Below are positions 31,813 to 40,248 of a DNA stretch of 45,501 bases, one piece after another (the first letter of the stretch is position 1; every line of letters starts with the position of its first letter). Below the pieces are notes generated by a model. The model made no database searches, had not been told where the DNA came from, and saw only the letters and a program-made list of their open reading frames with translations. This DNA is from Chloroflexota bacterium (GTDB lineage: Bacteria > Chloroflexota > Anaerolineae > DTLA01): assembly GCA_014360805.1 (NCBI GenBank), contig JACIWU010000017.1, positions 1 to 45,501 of the forward strand. The letters run 5' to 3'. A program made the position numbers and the translations under genes.

Positions 31813-31920
31813 CCAGAGAGAACGGTGTGCCTCGGCAATCGTCTCTCGGTTTTTGTTACAGGTGTGGAAAATGCGTTCTGGCTACGCCCCCAAGAGAAAA
31901 GGGCGACAGACGCTTTTTCT
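31813..31920 (+). promoter_or_regulatory. greA leader with two tandem terminator-like hairpins
   Basis: Hairpin 1: GAGAGA (31816-31821) pairs with TCTCTC (31842-31847), followed by GGTTTTTG. Hairpin 2: GCGTTCTG...CGCCC (31873-31889) pairs with GGGCGACAGACGC (31901-31913), followed by TTTTTCT. Both precede the greA ribosome-binding site. The first sits at the very 5' end, so early termination would release an RNA of about 40 nt, like GraL of E. coli greA. Confidence 0.65.
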
Positions 31921-31970
31921 ATTTGCCTCAGAAAGTCCAAAAACACTCTTCGCGAGGATTGAGAGGGCCG

Positions 31971-32438
31971 ATGTCACAGAAACCGGTTTTCCTGACCCCT
32001 GATGGACTTCGCAAACTGCAAGAGGAACTGGAGTACTACAAGAACGTCCGCCGCCCCGAAGTCGCCACCCGCATCCACTCCGCAAAAGAGGAAGGCGACG
32101 TTACCGAGAACGCCGAGTACGACGACGCCAAGAACGAGCAGGCTTTCATAGAAGGCCGCATCCTGACGCTGGAACAGATCCTGAACAACTACGTGCTGAT
32201 AGAAGAGGGCGGCACGTCCGACCGCGTTACGTTAGGGTCAAAGGTAACCATCGCAGAAGACGGCGAGCCGCCGGAGACGTTCCAAATCGTCGGGTCTGCC
32301 GAGGCCGACCCTGCCAGCGGCCGCATCTCCAACGAGTCGCCGCTGGGCAAGGCGCTGCTCATGCGCGGGGTGGGCGAGACCGTGCAGGTGCAGACCCCGG
32401 GCGGCGTGCGCCGCATCCGCATCATCGCCCTGGAATAG
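31971..32438 (+). CDS. greA: Transcription elongation factor GreA
   Basis: GreA stimulates the endonucleolytic activity of backtracked RNA polymerase so that arrested elongation can resume. The 155-residue protein has the N-terminal coiled coil (about 8-75) with the acidic tip region EGDVTENAEYDDAKNEQAFI, and the C-terminal FKBP-like domain with GRISNESPLGKALLMRGVG. The tip acidic residues (Asp/Glu of GDVTENAEYDDAK) that hold Mg2+ are present. GAGAGG precedes ATG 31971. It leads an operon with lysS, 24 nt downstream, and is preceded by a doubly attenuated leader suggesting autoregulation. Confidence 0.97.
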   Translation: MSQKPVFLTPDGLRKLQEELEYYKNVRRPEVATRIHSAKEEGDVTENAEYDDAKNEQAFIEGRILTLEQILNNYVLIEEGGTSDRVTLGSKVTIAEDGEPPETFQIVGSAEADPASGRISNESPLGKALLMRGVGETVQVQTPGGVRRIRIIALE

Positions 32439-32462
32439 CCGCACAACGGCGGAAGGGCCAAC

Positions 32463-33950
32463 ATGACCGAACGACTCACCGATCAGGAACAGTACCGACG
32501 GGAAAAACTGGCCAAGTTGCGCGAGAAGGGCGTAGATCCCTATCCCCCTCGCGTGGCGCGAACCCACACGGCGGAAGAAGCCAAGCGCGCCTTTGAGGCC
32601 GCGCCCGAAGGCGCCGAAGTGCGCGTAACCGTGGCGGGGCGCATTCTGACCGTGCGCGAGATGGGCAAGTCCACCTTCGCGCACATAGAGGACGGCTCCG
32701 GCCGGATTCAGATTTACCTGCGGGTGGATCGCCTGGGCGAAGAAGCCTACGACGACTTCCGCAGACTGTTTGACATCGGGGATTTCGTCTCGGTGGCGGG
32801 CGTCGTGTTTCGCACGCGCACCGGCGAGATCACCGTCCTGGCCGACTCTATCACGCTGGCCGCCAAGACGCTGCGCCCCCTGCCCGACAAGTGGCACGGG
32901 CTGAAGGATACCGAACTGCGGCACCGGCAGCGGTACCTGGATTTGCTGGCCAACCCCGAAGTGCGGGACATCTTCCGGATTCGGGCGCGGGCCGTTGCGG
33001 CGCTGCGCCGATTCCTGGACGAGCGCGGGTTCCTGGAAGTGGAGACGCCCATCCTGCAGCCCATCTACGGCGGGGCGGCCGCCCGCCCCTTCATCACGCA
33101 TCACAATCAACTGGACCAGGACCTCTACCTGCGCATCTCGTTTGAGTTGTACCTCAAGCGGCTCATCGTCGGCGGCTACGAGCGGGTGTACGAAATCGGC
33201 CGCGACTTCCGCAACGAGGGCATCTCCTTCAAGCACAATCCCGAGTTCACGCAGTTGGAGTTCTACCAGGCCTACGCCGACTACAACGACGTCATGCGCA
33301 CGGCCGAGGAGATGGTCGCCTTCACCGCCCGCGAGGTGCTGGGCACCACCAAGATCACGTACCAGGGACACGAGATTGACCTCACGCCGCCCTGGCGCAG
33401 AATCCCGCTCCGCGATGCCATCCGCGAGGCAACCGGTGTGGACTACGAGAAATACCCCGACGCCGAGAGCCTGTTCAAGGCCATCGTCGCCAAGGGGTTG
33501 GACGTGGAGGCCAAGTCCAGCCGCGGCAAACTGATTGACTCGCTCCTCGGCTCCTACGTGGAACCCAACCTGATTCAGCCCACGTTCCTAATAGACTACC
33601 CGATAGACGTGTCGCCGCTGGCCAAGAAGAAGCCCGGCTCCGAGACCACCGTGGAGCGGTTTGAGGGATTCGTGGCCGGTATGGAGATTTGCAACGCCTT
33701 CTCGGAACTCAACGACCCGCTGGACCAGCGCGAGCGGTTCCTGGCCCAGGCGCGGGATTTCGCCGCCGGAGATGAGGAGGCGCACCAGATGGACGAGGAC
33801 TTCATCACCGCGCTGAGTTACGGCATGCCGCCCACCGGCGGTTTCGGCATGGGGATTGACCGCCTGACGATGCTGCTGGCGGATCAGCCGAACATACGCG
33901 AGGTCATCCTGTTCCCGCACATGCGACCTCGCGACAGGGAGAATGCGTGA
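32463..33950 (+). CDS. lysS: Lysyl-tRNA synthetase, class II
   Basis: Charges tRNA-Lys with lysine. The 495-residue class II enzyme has the OB-fold anticodon-binding domain (about 55-145; VAGRILTVREMGKSTFAHIE) and the catalytic core (about 165-490): motif 1 around FLDERGFLEVETPILQPI, motif 2 GRDFRNEGISFKHNPEFTQL, and motif 3 GGFGMGIDRLTMLL. RHRQRYLDL and YADYNDVM are typical. It begins 24 nt after greA and overlaps the GH57 gene by 4 nt. The greA-lysS neighbourhood is common in bacteria. Confidence 0.97.
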   Translation: MTERLTDQEQYRREKLAKLREKGVDPYPPRVARTHTAEEAKRAFEAAPEGAEVRVTVAGRILTVREMGKSTFAHIEDGSGRIQIYLRVDRLGEEAYDDFRRLFDIGDFVSVAGVVFRTRTGEITVLADSITLAAKTLRPLPDKWHGLKDTELRHRQRYLDLLANPEVRDIFRIRARAVAALRRFLDERGFLEVETPILQPIYGGAAARPFITHHNQLDQDLYLRISFELYLKRLIVGGYERVYEIGRDFRNEGISFKHNPEFTQLEFYQAYADYNDVMRTAEEMVAFTAREVLGTTKITYQGHEIDLTPPWRRIPLRDAIREATGVDYEKYPDAESLFKAIVAKGLDVEAKSSRGKLIDSLLGSYVEPNLIQPTFLIDYPIDVSPLAKKKPGSETTVERFEGFVAGMEICNAFSELNDPLDQRERFLAQARDFAAGDEEAHQMDEDFITALSYGMPPTGGFGMGIDRLTMLLADQPNIREVILFPHMRPRDRENA

Positions 33951-36052
33951 GCCACCCGCTGCACGTTGCCATCCTGTGGCACATGCACCAACCGGACTAC
34001 CTGGACCCGCGCACGGGAGAGTACGCGCTCCCATGGGTGCGCCTGCATGCGGTCAAGGACTACCTCCGCATGGCCGAACTCCAGGCGCAGTATCCCCAAG
34101 TCCACGCCACCGTCAACTTCGTCCCCTCGCTCCTGGCGCAGATTGAAGCCTACGCCGAGGGCGCCGCGCAGGATCGCGCTCTAAAACTCAGCACCCAGAC
34201 GGCGTGGTCCAGGGAAGACAAAGCCTACATCCTGTCGCTCTTCTTCTGCGTGAACGAGCACAAGGTGATGGCGCGGTCTGCCCGCTACCTAGAACTCAAG
34301 GCGCGCAGAGATGCCACCCGCGGCGATGTGGACGCCTTTTCCGACGCCGACTACCTGGACCTCATCGCGCTGTTCAACCTGGCCTGGATGGACTCGCTGA
34401 ACCTGGCCCAGGATCCGCAATTCCAGGCCATCTCCCACAAGGGCGCGGGGTACACCCCCGAGGACATTCGCCTCATCCTGGCCAAGCAGCGCGAGGTGAT
34501 CGCGAGCATCATCCCGGCCTACAAGGCGCTGGCGGCTCAGGGACAGGTGGAACTCACCACGTCGCCCTACTACCATCCCATCCTGCCGCTCCTCATCAGC
34601 ACGGACTCGGCGCGGGTCGCCATGCCGGGCATCGCGCTGCCGAGCGTGGCCCTGGCGGCGCCCGAGGACGCGCGCGAACAACTGGCGCGCGCCGTCCAGG
34701 CCCACGCCGCGCGATTCGGCAAGAAGCCGGCGGGCCTGTGGCCGTCGGAGGGGGCGGTGGGCGCTGCCGTCGTGCCCCTGATCGCGGAGGCGGGGTTCGC
34801 CTGGTTCGCGTCCGACGAGGCCATCCTGGCCCGCAGCCTGGGGGTACGAATAGAGCGCGACGGCGCGGGCCATGTCAAGAACCCCTCCATCCTTTACCAG
34901 CCGTACTGGGTGGACGGCGGGGGTCGCCCCGTCGCCGCCGTCTTCCGCGACCACGCGCTGTCGGATCGCATCGGCTTCGTGTACCAGAGCATGAACCCGC
35001 AGGCCGCCGTGGACGACATGATCTACCGCCTGCACGTGATTCGCGAGCGGCTGGAGCCGGACGGCCTGCCCTACCTGGTGCCCATCATCCTGGACGGAGA
35101 AAACGCCTGGGAGTACTACGAGCAGAATGGCAATCCGTTCCTGAAGACCCTGTACCAGCGGCTGGGCGACGACCCGCTGCTGAAGCCCGTTACCGTGCGC
35201 GAATACCTGCGGAAGTACCCGCCGCGCGCGCGGATTGACCGCCTGTTCACCGGCTCGTGGATCAACGGGAACCTGGACACGTGGATCGGCGAGGAGAAGC
35301 ACAATCGCGCCTGGGCGTGGCTTGCCCAGACCCGCCAGCGGCTGATGGACTGGCAGGCGGCACATCCCGACGCGCCCGCGCAACTCCTCGGCGACGCGTG
35401 GGAGCGCATCTACCAGGCCGAGGGCAGCGACTGGTTCTGGTGGTACTCCAGCCGCAACCGCTCGCCCATGCAGGCCGAGTTTGACTGGCTGTACCGTGCG
35501 CGGCTGCTGGACGTGTACCGAATCCTGGGCGAGACGCCGCCCCGCGACCTGGCCGAGTTGGACGCGGCGTGGGGCCGGCCCGACAACGCGATTCCTTTCA
35601 TCCAGTCCGCCGCCAGCGGCTGGCCCGAAACGTGGGCCTGGGATCGGAGCCTCACGCTCGTTCCCCTGGCGGCGTCCCAGGGGGCTGCCCAGCGGGCCTA
35701 CGTCCCCGTGCGGCGGCTTCGCCTGCACCGCGACGAGCAGAGCCTGCACCTGCGCCTGGAAACCTACGAGCCGATGGAGAGCCCGAACGTCATCGTGGAC
35801 ATCTGGCCGACCGGAGACGGCACCGGCGCTCCCTGGACGGCGCATCTCGCTGGCGACACATCGGCGGAGGCGGGCGTGCGGGTGCGCCGGGGCACGCACG
35901 ACCTGTACTTGAGCATCCCGCTCGGCGCGGCGGGCATCGGGCGCTCGGCCAGCATCGGGTTGCGCGTCGCCCTCGTCCAGAAGGACGGGGAGAAGTGCTG
36001 GGTGCCATCGGAGGCTCCCGTCGCCCTTGTGCTGGATTCCATACAGGCATGA
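33947..36052 (+). CDS. Glycoside hydrolase family 57 (alpha-amylase/glucanotransferase-like)
   Basis: A 701-residue cytoplasmic GH57 enzyme acting on alpha-glucans such as glycogen. The N-terminal LWHMHQPDYLDP is the family HQP motif, the predicted nucleophile is Glu268 in GLWPSEGAV, and Asp383 in IILDGENAWEYY is the likely acid/base. GSWINGNLDTWIGEEKHNRA and DWFWWYSSRNRSPMQAEFDW are C-terminal helical-region motifs seen in the APU-like (DUF1957/3536) subgroup. Residues about 560-701 form a beta-sandwich. No signal peptide is present. The GTG start overlaps the lysS stop by 4 nt, tying storage-glucan use to the greA-lysS transcript, an arrangement I cannot explain functionally. Confidence 0.93.
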   Translation: MSHPLHVAILWHMHQPDYLDPRTGEYALPWVRLHAVKDYLRMAELQAQYPQVHATVNFVPSLLAQIEAYAEGAAQDRALKLSTQTAWSREDKAYILSLFFCVNEHKVMARSARYLELKARRDATRGDVDAFSDADYLDLIALFNLAWMDSLNLAQDPQFQAISHKGAGYTPEDIRLILAKQREVIASIIPAYKALAAQGQVELTTSPYYHPILPLLISTDSARVAMPGIALPSVALAAPEDAREQLARAVQAHAARFGKKPAGLWPSEGAVGAAVVPLIAEAGFAWFASDEAILARSLGVRIERDGAGHVKNPSILYQPYWVDGGGRPVAAVFRDHALSDRIGFVYQSMNPQAAVDDMIYRLHVIRERLEPDGLPYLVPIILDGENAWEYYEQNGNPFLKTLYQRLGDDPLLKPVTVREYLRKYPPRARIDRLFTGSWINGNLDTWIGEEKHNRAWAWLAQTRQRLMDWQAAHPDAPAQLLGDAWERIYQAEGSDWFWWYSSRNRSPMQAEFDWLYRARLLDVYRILGETPPRDLAELDAAWGRPDNAIPFIQSAASGWPETWAWDRSLTLVPLAASQGAAQRAYVPVRRLRLHRDEQSLHLRLETYEPMESPNVIVDIWPTGDGTGAPWTAHLAGDTSAEAGVRVRRGTHDLYLSIPLGAAGIGRSASIGLRVALVQKDGEKCWVPSEAPVALVLDSIQA

Positions 36053-36074
36053 ACGCAAATGCAAATGCGAATTA

Positions 36075-36104
36075 TTGACAGCCGTCGCGCGTCTATGCTA
36101 AAAT
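36075..36104 (+). promoter_or_regulatory. Promoter of hppA
   Basis: Perfect TTGACA (36075-36080), 18-nt spacer, TAAAAT (36099-36104), giving a leader of about 280 nt. Confidence 0.75.
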
Positions 36105-36109
36105 CGCGG

Positions 36110-36391
36110 CCATTCGGTGGGTCGGCACGCCCACCGAGAAGGGCGCAGTCTCCTGCCCTTCGGACTCCCGAAAGAACGCCGAGCGTCGGCTCACATTTGC
36201 GTTAGGGTCTCTTGCGCAACATGTGTTGCGTTAGCCCGTTCGCGTCTGTTGTTGGGCGCTTCAACCGAGATGGCGCGGCCATGCGGCGTTGTACAAGGCG
36301 GACCTAAGGGCGCTTTCGCGGCGGCCCACCTGGGAAAGCGCCGTTTTGTACAAGGGGGCGAAGACTCAATACTCTCAAGGAGGAGGCAATC
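36110..36391 (+). promoter_or_regulatory. Long structured leader of hppA
   Basis: The leader has several stems: GGTGGG/CCCACC near its start, AAGGGC/GCCCTT, the 16-nt palindrome CGCAACATGTGTTGCG (36215-36230), and a terminator-like stem GGCGCTTTC (36309-36317)/GAAAGCGCC (36334-36342) followed by GTTTTGT. That last hairpin is bracketed by direct copies of TTGTACAAGG (36289-36298 and 36346-36355). No open reading frame of note lies in it. I cannot match it to a known riboswitch. Confidence 0.55.
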
Positions 36392-38668
36392 GTGTCGGCA
36401 CTGAGTCCACTAGAACAAGGCATGCTCTTTGGTGTCATCGGTGTAGCCTTTCTGAGCCTGCTCTACGCCTACTGGCTTTGGCGCGATACGGTGCGGCGAG
36501 ACAAGGGCACCCCGGCCATGCAGCAGGTGTGGAGCGCCATCAAGGTGGGCGCCAACGCCTATCTCTGGCGGCAGTTGCGGACCATGCTGCCCATCCTGGG
36601 CGCGCTGGCCGTGGCGCTCTTCTTCAGCGTCTATGTGGTCAGGCCAAGCCATCAGGCCCTGGAGATGTTCGGCGGGAACGAAGCCGCCGCGAGGCTGGGC
36701 ATCGGCTTCGGGCGGATGCTGGCCTTCATCGCGGGCGCCACTTTCTCCATCCTGGTCGGCCAACTCGGAATGCGCGTCGCCATTGAGGGCAACATCCGCG
36801 TAACCGCCATGGCCGTCAAGGAGAACTACAACGGCGCGCTGACCGTCGCCTATCGCGCCGGAACGTTCACCGGCATGCTGACTGACGGCCTGGGGCTGTT
36901 GGGCGGCACCATTATCTTCATGGTCTTCGGCAAGGCGGCCCCCGACGCCCTGCTGGGCTTCGGCTTCGGCGGCACGCTGGTCGCCCTCTTCATGCGAATC
37001 GGCGGCGGCATCTACACTAAGGCGGCCGATGTGGGCGCCGACCTGGTGGGCAAGGTGGAGCAGGGCCTGCCCGAGGACGACCCGCGCAACGCCGCCGTGG
37101 TCGCCGACCTGGTGGGCGACAACGTGGGCGACTGCGCCGGTATGGCCGCGGACATCTTTGAGTCCTACGAGGTTACCATCGTCTCCACCCTGATTCTAGG
37201 ACTCTTCTTGTACGGCCTGACGGGGCATATCCAGTGGATTGTGTATCCCCTGATCGTGCGCGCCATCGGCGTCATCTCGTCCATCCTGGGCACCTTCACG
37301 GTTCCCATCTGGGAGAAGTTCCCCATCAAGTTCCTGCGCGCACGGGACGCCGAAGAGGCCATGTTCCGCTCCTACGAAGTGTCCTCCATCAACACCGTCA
37401 TCTGGGCCTTCGTCTTCTCCATCTTCTACGCCCAGGAGTGGCAACTGGCCACGCTGAACGCCGTCGGCGTGGGCCTGGCCGTGGTGTTCAACCCGCTGAC
37501 CTCGCTGTTCACCTCGCTCCACAAGAAGCCGGTGCAGGAGATCGCCGAATCCACCAAGACCGGCTCGGCCACGACCATTCTCTCGGGTCTGGCGGTGGGC
37601 ATGGAGGCCAGCGTTTGGAGCCTGCTGGCCATCGTGGTGGCGCTGGCTGCCAGCCACCTGATCTTCCACAACGAGGGCCTGATCTACACCCTCTACGGCG
37701 TCGCCATGGTCGGCATCGGTATGCTTTCGCACACTGGCAACAATGTGGCCATGGATTCCTTCGGGCCGATTTCGGACAACGCCAACGGCATCGGCGAGAT
37801 GGCCCATGTCGGCGAAAAGGCCTGGAAGATCCTGGCCGAGTTGGACGCGGTGGGCAACACCACAAAGGCGATCACCAAGCAGATCGCCATCGCCTCGGCC
37901 GTGGTCGCTGCCACGTCGCTCTTCTTCTCTTTTGTGGCCGACGCCCTGACGCTGCCCTACGGTGGGCTGGAAAGGATGGGAGTCAGCGAGTTCCTCAAGT
38001 TGCTGGACCAGGGCATCCCAGTCTCCACGCTGACGGGGACCATCGGCTTCCTGCTGGGCGGCGCGCTCCCGTTCTTGTTCTCCTCGTACTCGCTGCGTGC
38101 CGTGACGCGCGGCGCCAACCTGGTCGTGGACGAGGTGCGCAAGCAGTTCCGGGTCAAGGGCGTGCTGGAAGGCACGGTTACCCCCGACTATGGGAAGGTG
38201 GTGAGCATCACGACGGCCGCCGCGCAAAAGGAACTCATCAGCCTGGTGGCGCTCTCGGTGGCCCTGCCGCTGGTGGTGGGCATCGTCTTTGACGTCAAGG
38301 CGCTGGGGGCCTTCCTGGCTGGCGTGATCCTGAGCGGGCAGTTGCTGGCGGTCTTCATGGCCATCGCTGGCGGCGCGCTGGACAACGCCAAGAAGTACAT
38401 TGAAGACGGGCACTTCGGCGGCAAGGGTTCGCCCGCCCACAAGTGCGCTGTGGAGGGCGATACCTGCGGCGACCCGCTCAAGGATACGGCCGGGCCGGCC
38501 CTCAACCCGATGATCAAGGTAGTGAACCTGATCAGCCTGCTGGCCGCCCCGCTGATTGTGGAGAACCAGGGCAGGCCGGGCATGTACGTGGCCCTGGCCC
38601 TGCTCCTGGCCATCTTGGTCTGGGCCATCTGGCAGAGCAAGCGGGACGTATCCGTCGGCCTGGGGTAA
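36392..38668 (+). CDS. hppA: Membrane-bound H+-translocating pyrophosphatase, K+-independent type
   Basis: Couples pyrophosphate hydrolysis to proton pumping across the cytoplasmic membrane. The 758-residue protein has about 16 transmembrane helices and the substrate site DVGADLVGKVEQGLPEDDPR, then LVGDNVGDCAGMAADIFESY. The position that separates K+-dependent from independent enzymes is Lys492 in VGNTTKAITKQ; K+-dependent members have Ala there, so this one should be K+-independent and proton-pumping. C-terminal DPLKDTAGPALNPMIKV is conserved. GTG 36392 has AAGGAGGAGG upstream. The gene is monocistronic, with its own promoter, a long leader and a strong terminator. Confidence 0.97.
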   Translation: MSALSPLEQGMLFGVIGVAFLSLLYAYWLWRDTVRRDKGTPAMQQVWSAIKVGANAYLWRQLRTMLPILGALAVALFFSVYVVRPSHQALEMFGGNEAAARLGIGFGRMLAFIAGATFSILVGQLGMRVAIEGNIRVTAMAVKENYNGALTVAYRAGTFTGMLTDGLGLLGGTIIFMVFGKAAPDALLGFGFGGTLVALFMRIGGGIYTKAADVGADLVGKVEQGLPEDDPRNAAVVADLVGDNVGDCAGMAADIFESYEVTIVSTLILGLFLYGLTGHIQWIVYPLIVRAIGVISSILGTFTVPIWEKFPIKFLRARDAEEAMFRSYEVSSINTVIWAFVFSIFYAQEWQLATLNAVGVGLAVVFNPLTSLFTSLHKKPVQEIAESTKTGSATTILSGLAVGMEASVWSLLAIVVALAASHLIFHNEGLIYTLYGVAMVGIGMLSHTGNNVAMDSFGPISDNANGIGEMAHVGEKAWKILAELDAVGNTTKAITKQIAIASAVVAATSLFFSFVADALTLPYGGLERMGVSEFLKLLDQGIPVSTLTGTIGFLLGGALPFLFSSYSLRAVTRGANLVVDEVRKQFRVKGVLEGTVTPDYGKVVSITTAAAQKELISLVALSVALPLVVGIVFDVKALGAFLAGVILSGQLLAVFMAIAGGALDNAKKYIEDGHFGGKGSPAHKCAVEGDTCGDPLKDTAGPALNPMIKVVNLISLLAAPLIVENQGRPGMYVALALLLAILVWAIWQSKRDVSVGLG

Positions 38669-38695
38669 GCCGCTGGCCTCGTTTGCGACGACGAA

Positions 38696-38729
38696 AGACG
38701 CGAGAGGAACGCTCCTCTCGCGTCTTTTT
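38696..38729 (+). terminator. Intrinsic terminator of hppA
   Basis: A perfect 13-bp stem AGACGCGAGAGGA (38696-38708)/TCCTCTCGCGTCT (38713-38725), a 4-nt loop and a T5 tract, 28 nt after the hppA stop. Confidence 0.93.
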
Positions 38730-38771
38730 GTTCCGCAGCGACGGGCGACACGGGGCGGATTAGCCTGCGAT

Positions 38772-38860
38772 TTGCCATGCGCCAAAAACGCCGTACAATT
38801 CTCCCAGCAGATCGCGCTGCGCGGCAACCCATCCGCGTGCGCGGAACAAGTTGCCCGCGC
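38772..38860 (+). promoter_or_regulatory. Possible promoter followed by a strong hairpin; no gene
   Basis: TTGCCA (38772-38777), 16-nt spacer and TACAAT (38794-38799). About 20 nt later, GCGCGGCAAC (38819-38828) pairs with GTTGCCCGCGC (38850-38860), with an inner CCGCG/CGCGG stem. The only downstream gene begins at 39148. It could be a small RNA or a long leader; the remaining 38861-38980 shows nothing definite. Confidence 0.4.
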
Positions 38861-38980
38861 AGTACACCGAATCATACTCCGCCGTTCACATTATAGTGCT
38901 ACTCTGCAAGGAGTCAAGGGTTTTATGGGGAATCGGCCGCCACAAAAAGCCCGAGAAACTCCTGTGTGGGGAATTCTCCT

Positions 38981-39095
38981 CACACAAAGACGCCAAGGCA
39001 CGAAGAAATCCTCTGGGCCTTCACCCCCTTTGTGTCCTTGTGCCTCCGTGTGGGACATTGTTCTCACACAAAGACACCAGCGCACAGAGAGAACT
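38981..39095. repeat. CACACAAAGAC-type dispersed palindromic repeat
   Basis: The arm CACACAAAGACGCCAAGGCA (38981-39000, continuing CGAAG) faces an imperfect inverse arm CTTTGTGTCCTTGTGCCTCC (39028-39047, continuing GTGTGGG). A further half copy, CTCACACAAAGACACCAGCG, begins near 39063. Same family as 13751-13826 and 29148-29193. Confidence 0.75.
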
Positions 39096-39147
39096 TTCGC
39101 ATCCCTGGGTCATCCGCGCCTTGTCAGCACGATAGCGGGAGGTGGAG

Positions 39148-40185
39148 ATGAAAGCGGCGGTTGTGCGGGGAATCGGACACATTGAGGTCGCCGACGTGCC
39201 CATGCCCGAACCCGGCGCGGGCGAGGTGCTCATCCGCGTGGCCTATTGCGGCATCTGCGGGTCCGACATGGAGGCGTACCACGCCGGCATGTACGCGCCC
39301 GGGTTGATTCTCGGGCACGAGTTCTCGGGCGTCATCGTTGAGGCAGGGCCCGACGTGGTGGACTGGAAGCCCGGCGACCGCGTCGTGGTCAACGACGCCA
39401 TCCCCTGCGGCCAGTGCCTGCCCTGCCGCGAGGGGCGACTGGACGCGTGCGAGAGCCTGTACATGATCGGCGTAACCCACGACGGGGCCATGGCCGAATA
39501 CTGCGTCGCGCCGGTGCGCGGGGTGCATCGCCTGCCCGAGGGCGTGAGCCTGCGCCGCGGCGCGCTGGTGGAGCCGCTGTCGGTGGCGCTGCACGGCGTG
39601 CACCGCTCGCGGCTCAAGCCGGGCGACCGCGCCTTGGTCATGGGCGCCGGGCCTATCGGCCTGCTCACGCTACAGTGCGCGCTCCTGGCCGGCGCGCGGC
39701 GGGTGGCTGTAACCGAGGTGGATTCCACGCGCGCGTCGCTGGCGCGGAAACTGGGCGCGGCGCTCGTCCTGGACCCGACGCGGGACAACGTGAACGTGGC
39801 GCTGTCGGCCCTGACCGACGGGCAAGGCCCCGACGTCATCTACGTCTGCACGGGCGCGCCCCAGCCCTATCGCGACGCCATCTCCCTGGTGCGGAAGGGC
39901 GGGCAAATCTTCATCCTCGGCCTGTGCGTGGAGCCGGTGGAGGCCGACTTCATGAGCGTGGCCCTGGGCGACCTGTGCATTGAGGGGAGCCTGGCGGGCC
40001 GCGCCGCGTTTCCTGCGGCCATTGACTTCGTGGCCCAGGGGCGCGTGGATGTGGAATCGCTGGTAACCCACGAGATCGCACTGGACGACGTGGTGGACAA
40101 GGGGTTCAGGTTTCTGGACACCCCTGGTTCGGGCGCGGTCAAGGTACTCGTCCGAATCGCCGGGGAGCAACCCGCGGGCGGCTGA
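39148..40185 (+). CDS. Zinc-dependent alcohol dehydrogenase (MDR superfamily)
   Basis: A 345-residue medium-chain dehydrogenase oxidising an unknown polyol or alcohol with NAD(P). Catalytic zinc ligands are Cys of YCGICGSD and the His-Glu of LGHEFSG. The structural zinc lobe is present (CGQCLPCREGRLDAC), and GAGPIGLL is the Rossmann nucleotide loop (about 170-178), followed by VTEVDSTR where the Asp suggests some NAD preference. Overall layout is like threonine, sorbitol or butanediol dehydrogenases. GGGAGG precedes ATG 39148; the GTG two codons earlier is less likely. No pathway gene is adjacent. Confidence 0.93.
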   Translation: MKAAVVRGIGHIEVADVPMPEPGAGEVLIRVAYCGICGSDMEAYHAGMYAPGLILGHEFSGVIVEAGPDVVDWKPGDRVVVNDAIPCGQCLPCREGRLDACESLYMIGVTHDGAMAEYCVAPVRGVHRLPEGVSLRRGALVEPLSVALHGVHRSRLKPGDRALVMGAGPIGLLTLQCALLAGARRVAVTEVDSTRASLARKLGAALVLDPTRDNVNVALSALTDGQGPDVIYVCTGAPQPYRDAISLVRKGGQIFILGLCVEPVEADFMSVALGDLCIEGSLAGRAAFPAAIDFVAQGRVDVESLVTHEIALDDVVDKGFRFLDTPGSGAVKVLVRIAGEQPAGG

Positions 40186-40248
40186 CCGCTGCCCGCTGTC
40201 AACTGTTTGCTGATTGCTGACCGCTGACTGCTATATGAGGAGGTACAG

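Noticed and set aside
36110-36391. Fluoride riboswitch upstream of the pyrophosphatase gene
   Set aside because: The expected GGNGAUGG...pseudoknot core with its downstream UGAU/CCUAC-like segment could not be found.
37196-38875. 559-codon minus-strand frame opposite hppA
   Set aside because: Antisense shadow; it also runs through the hppA terminator.
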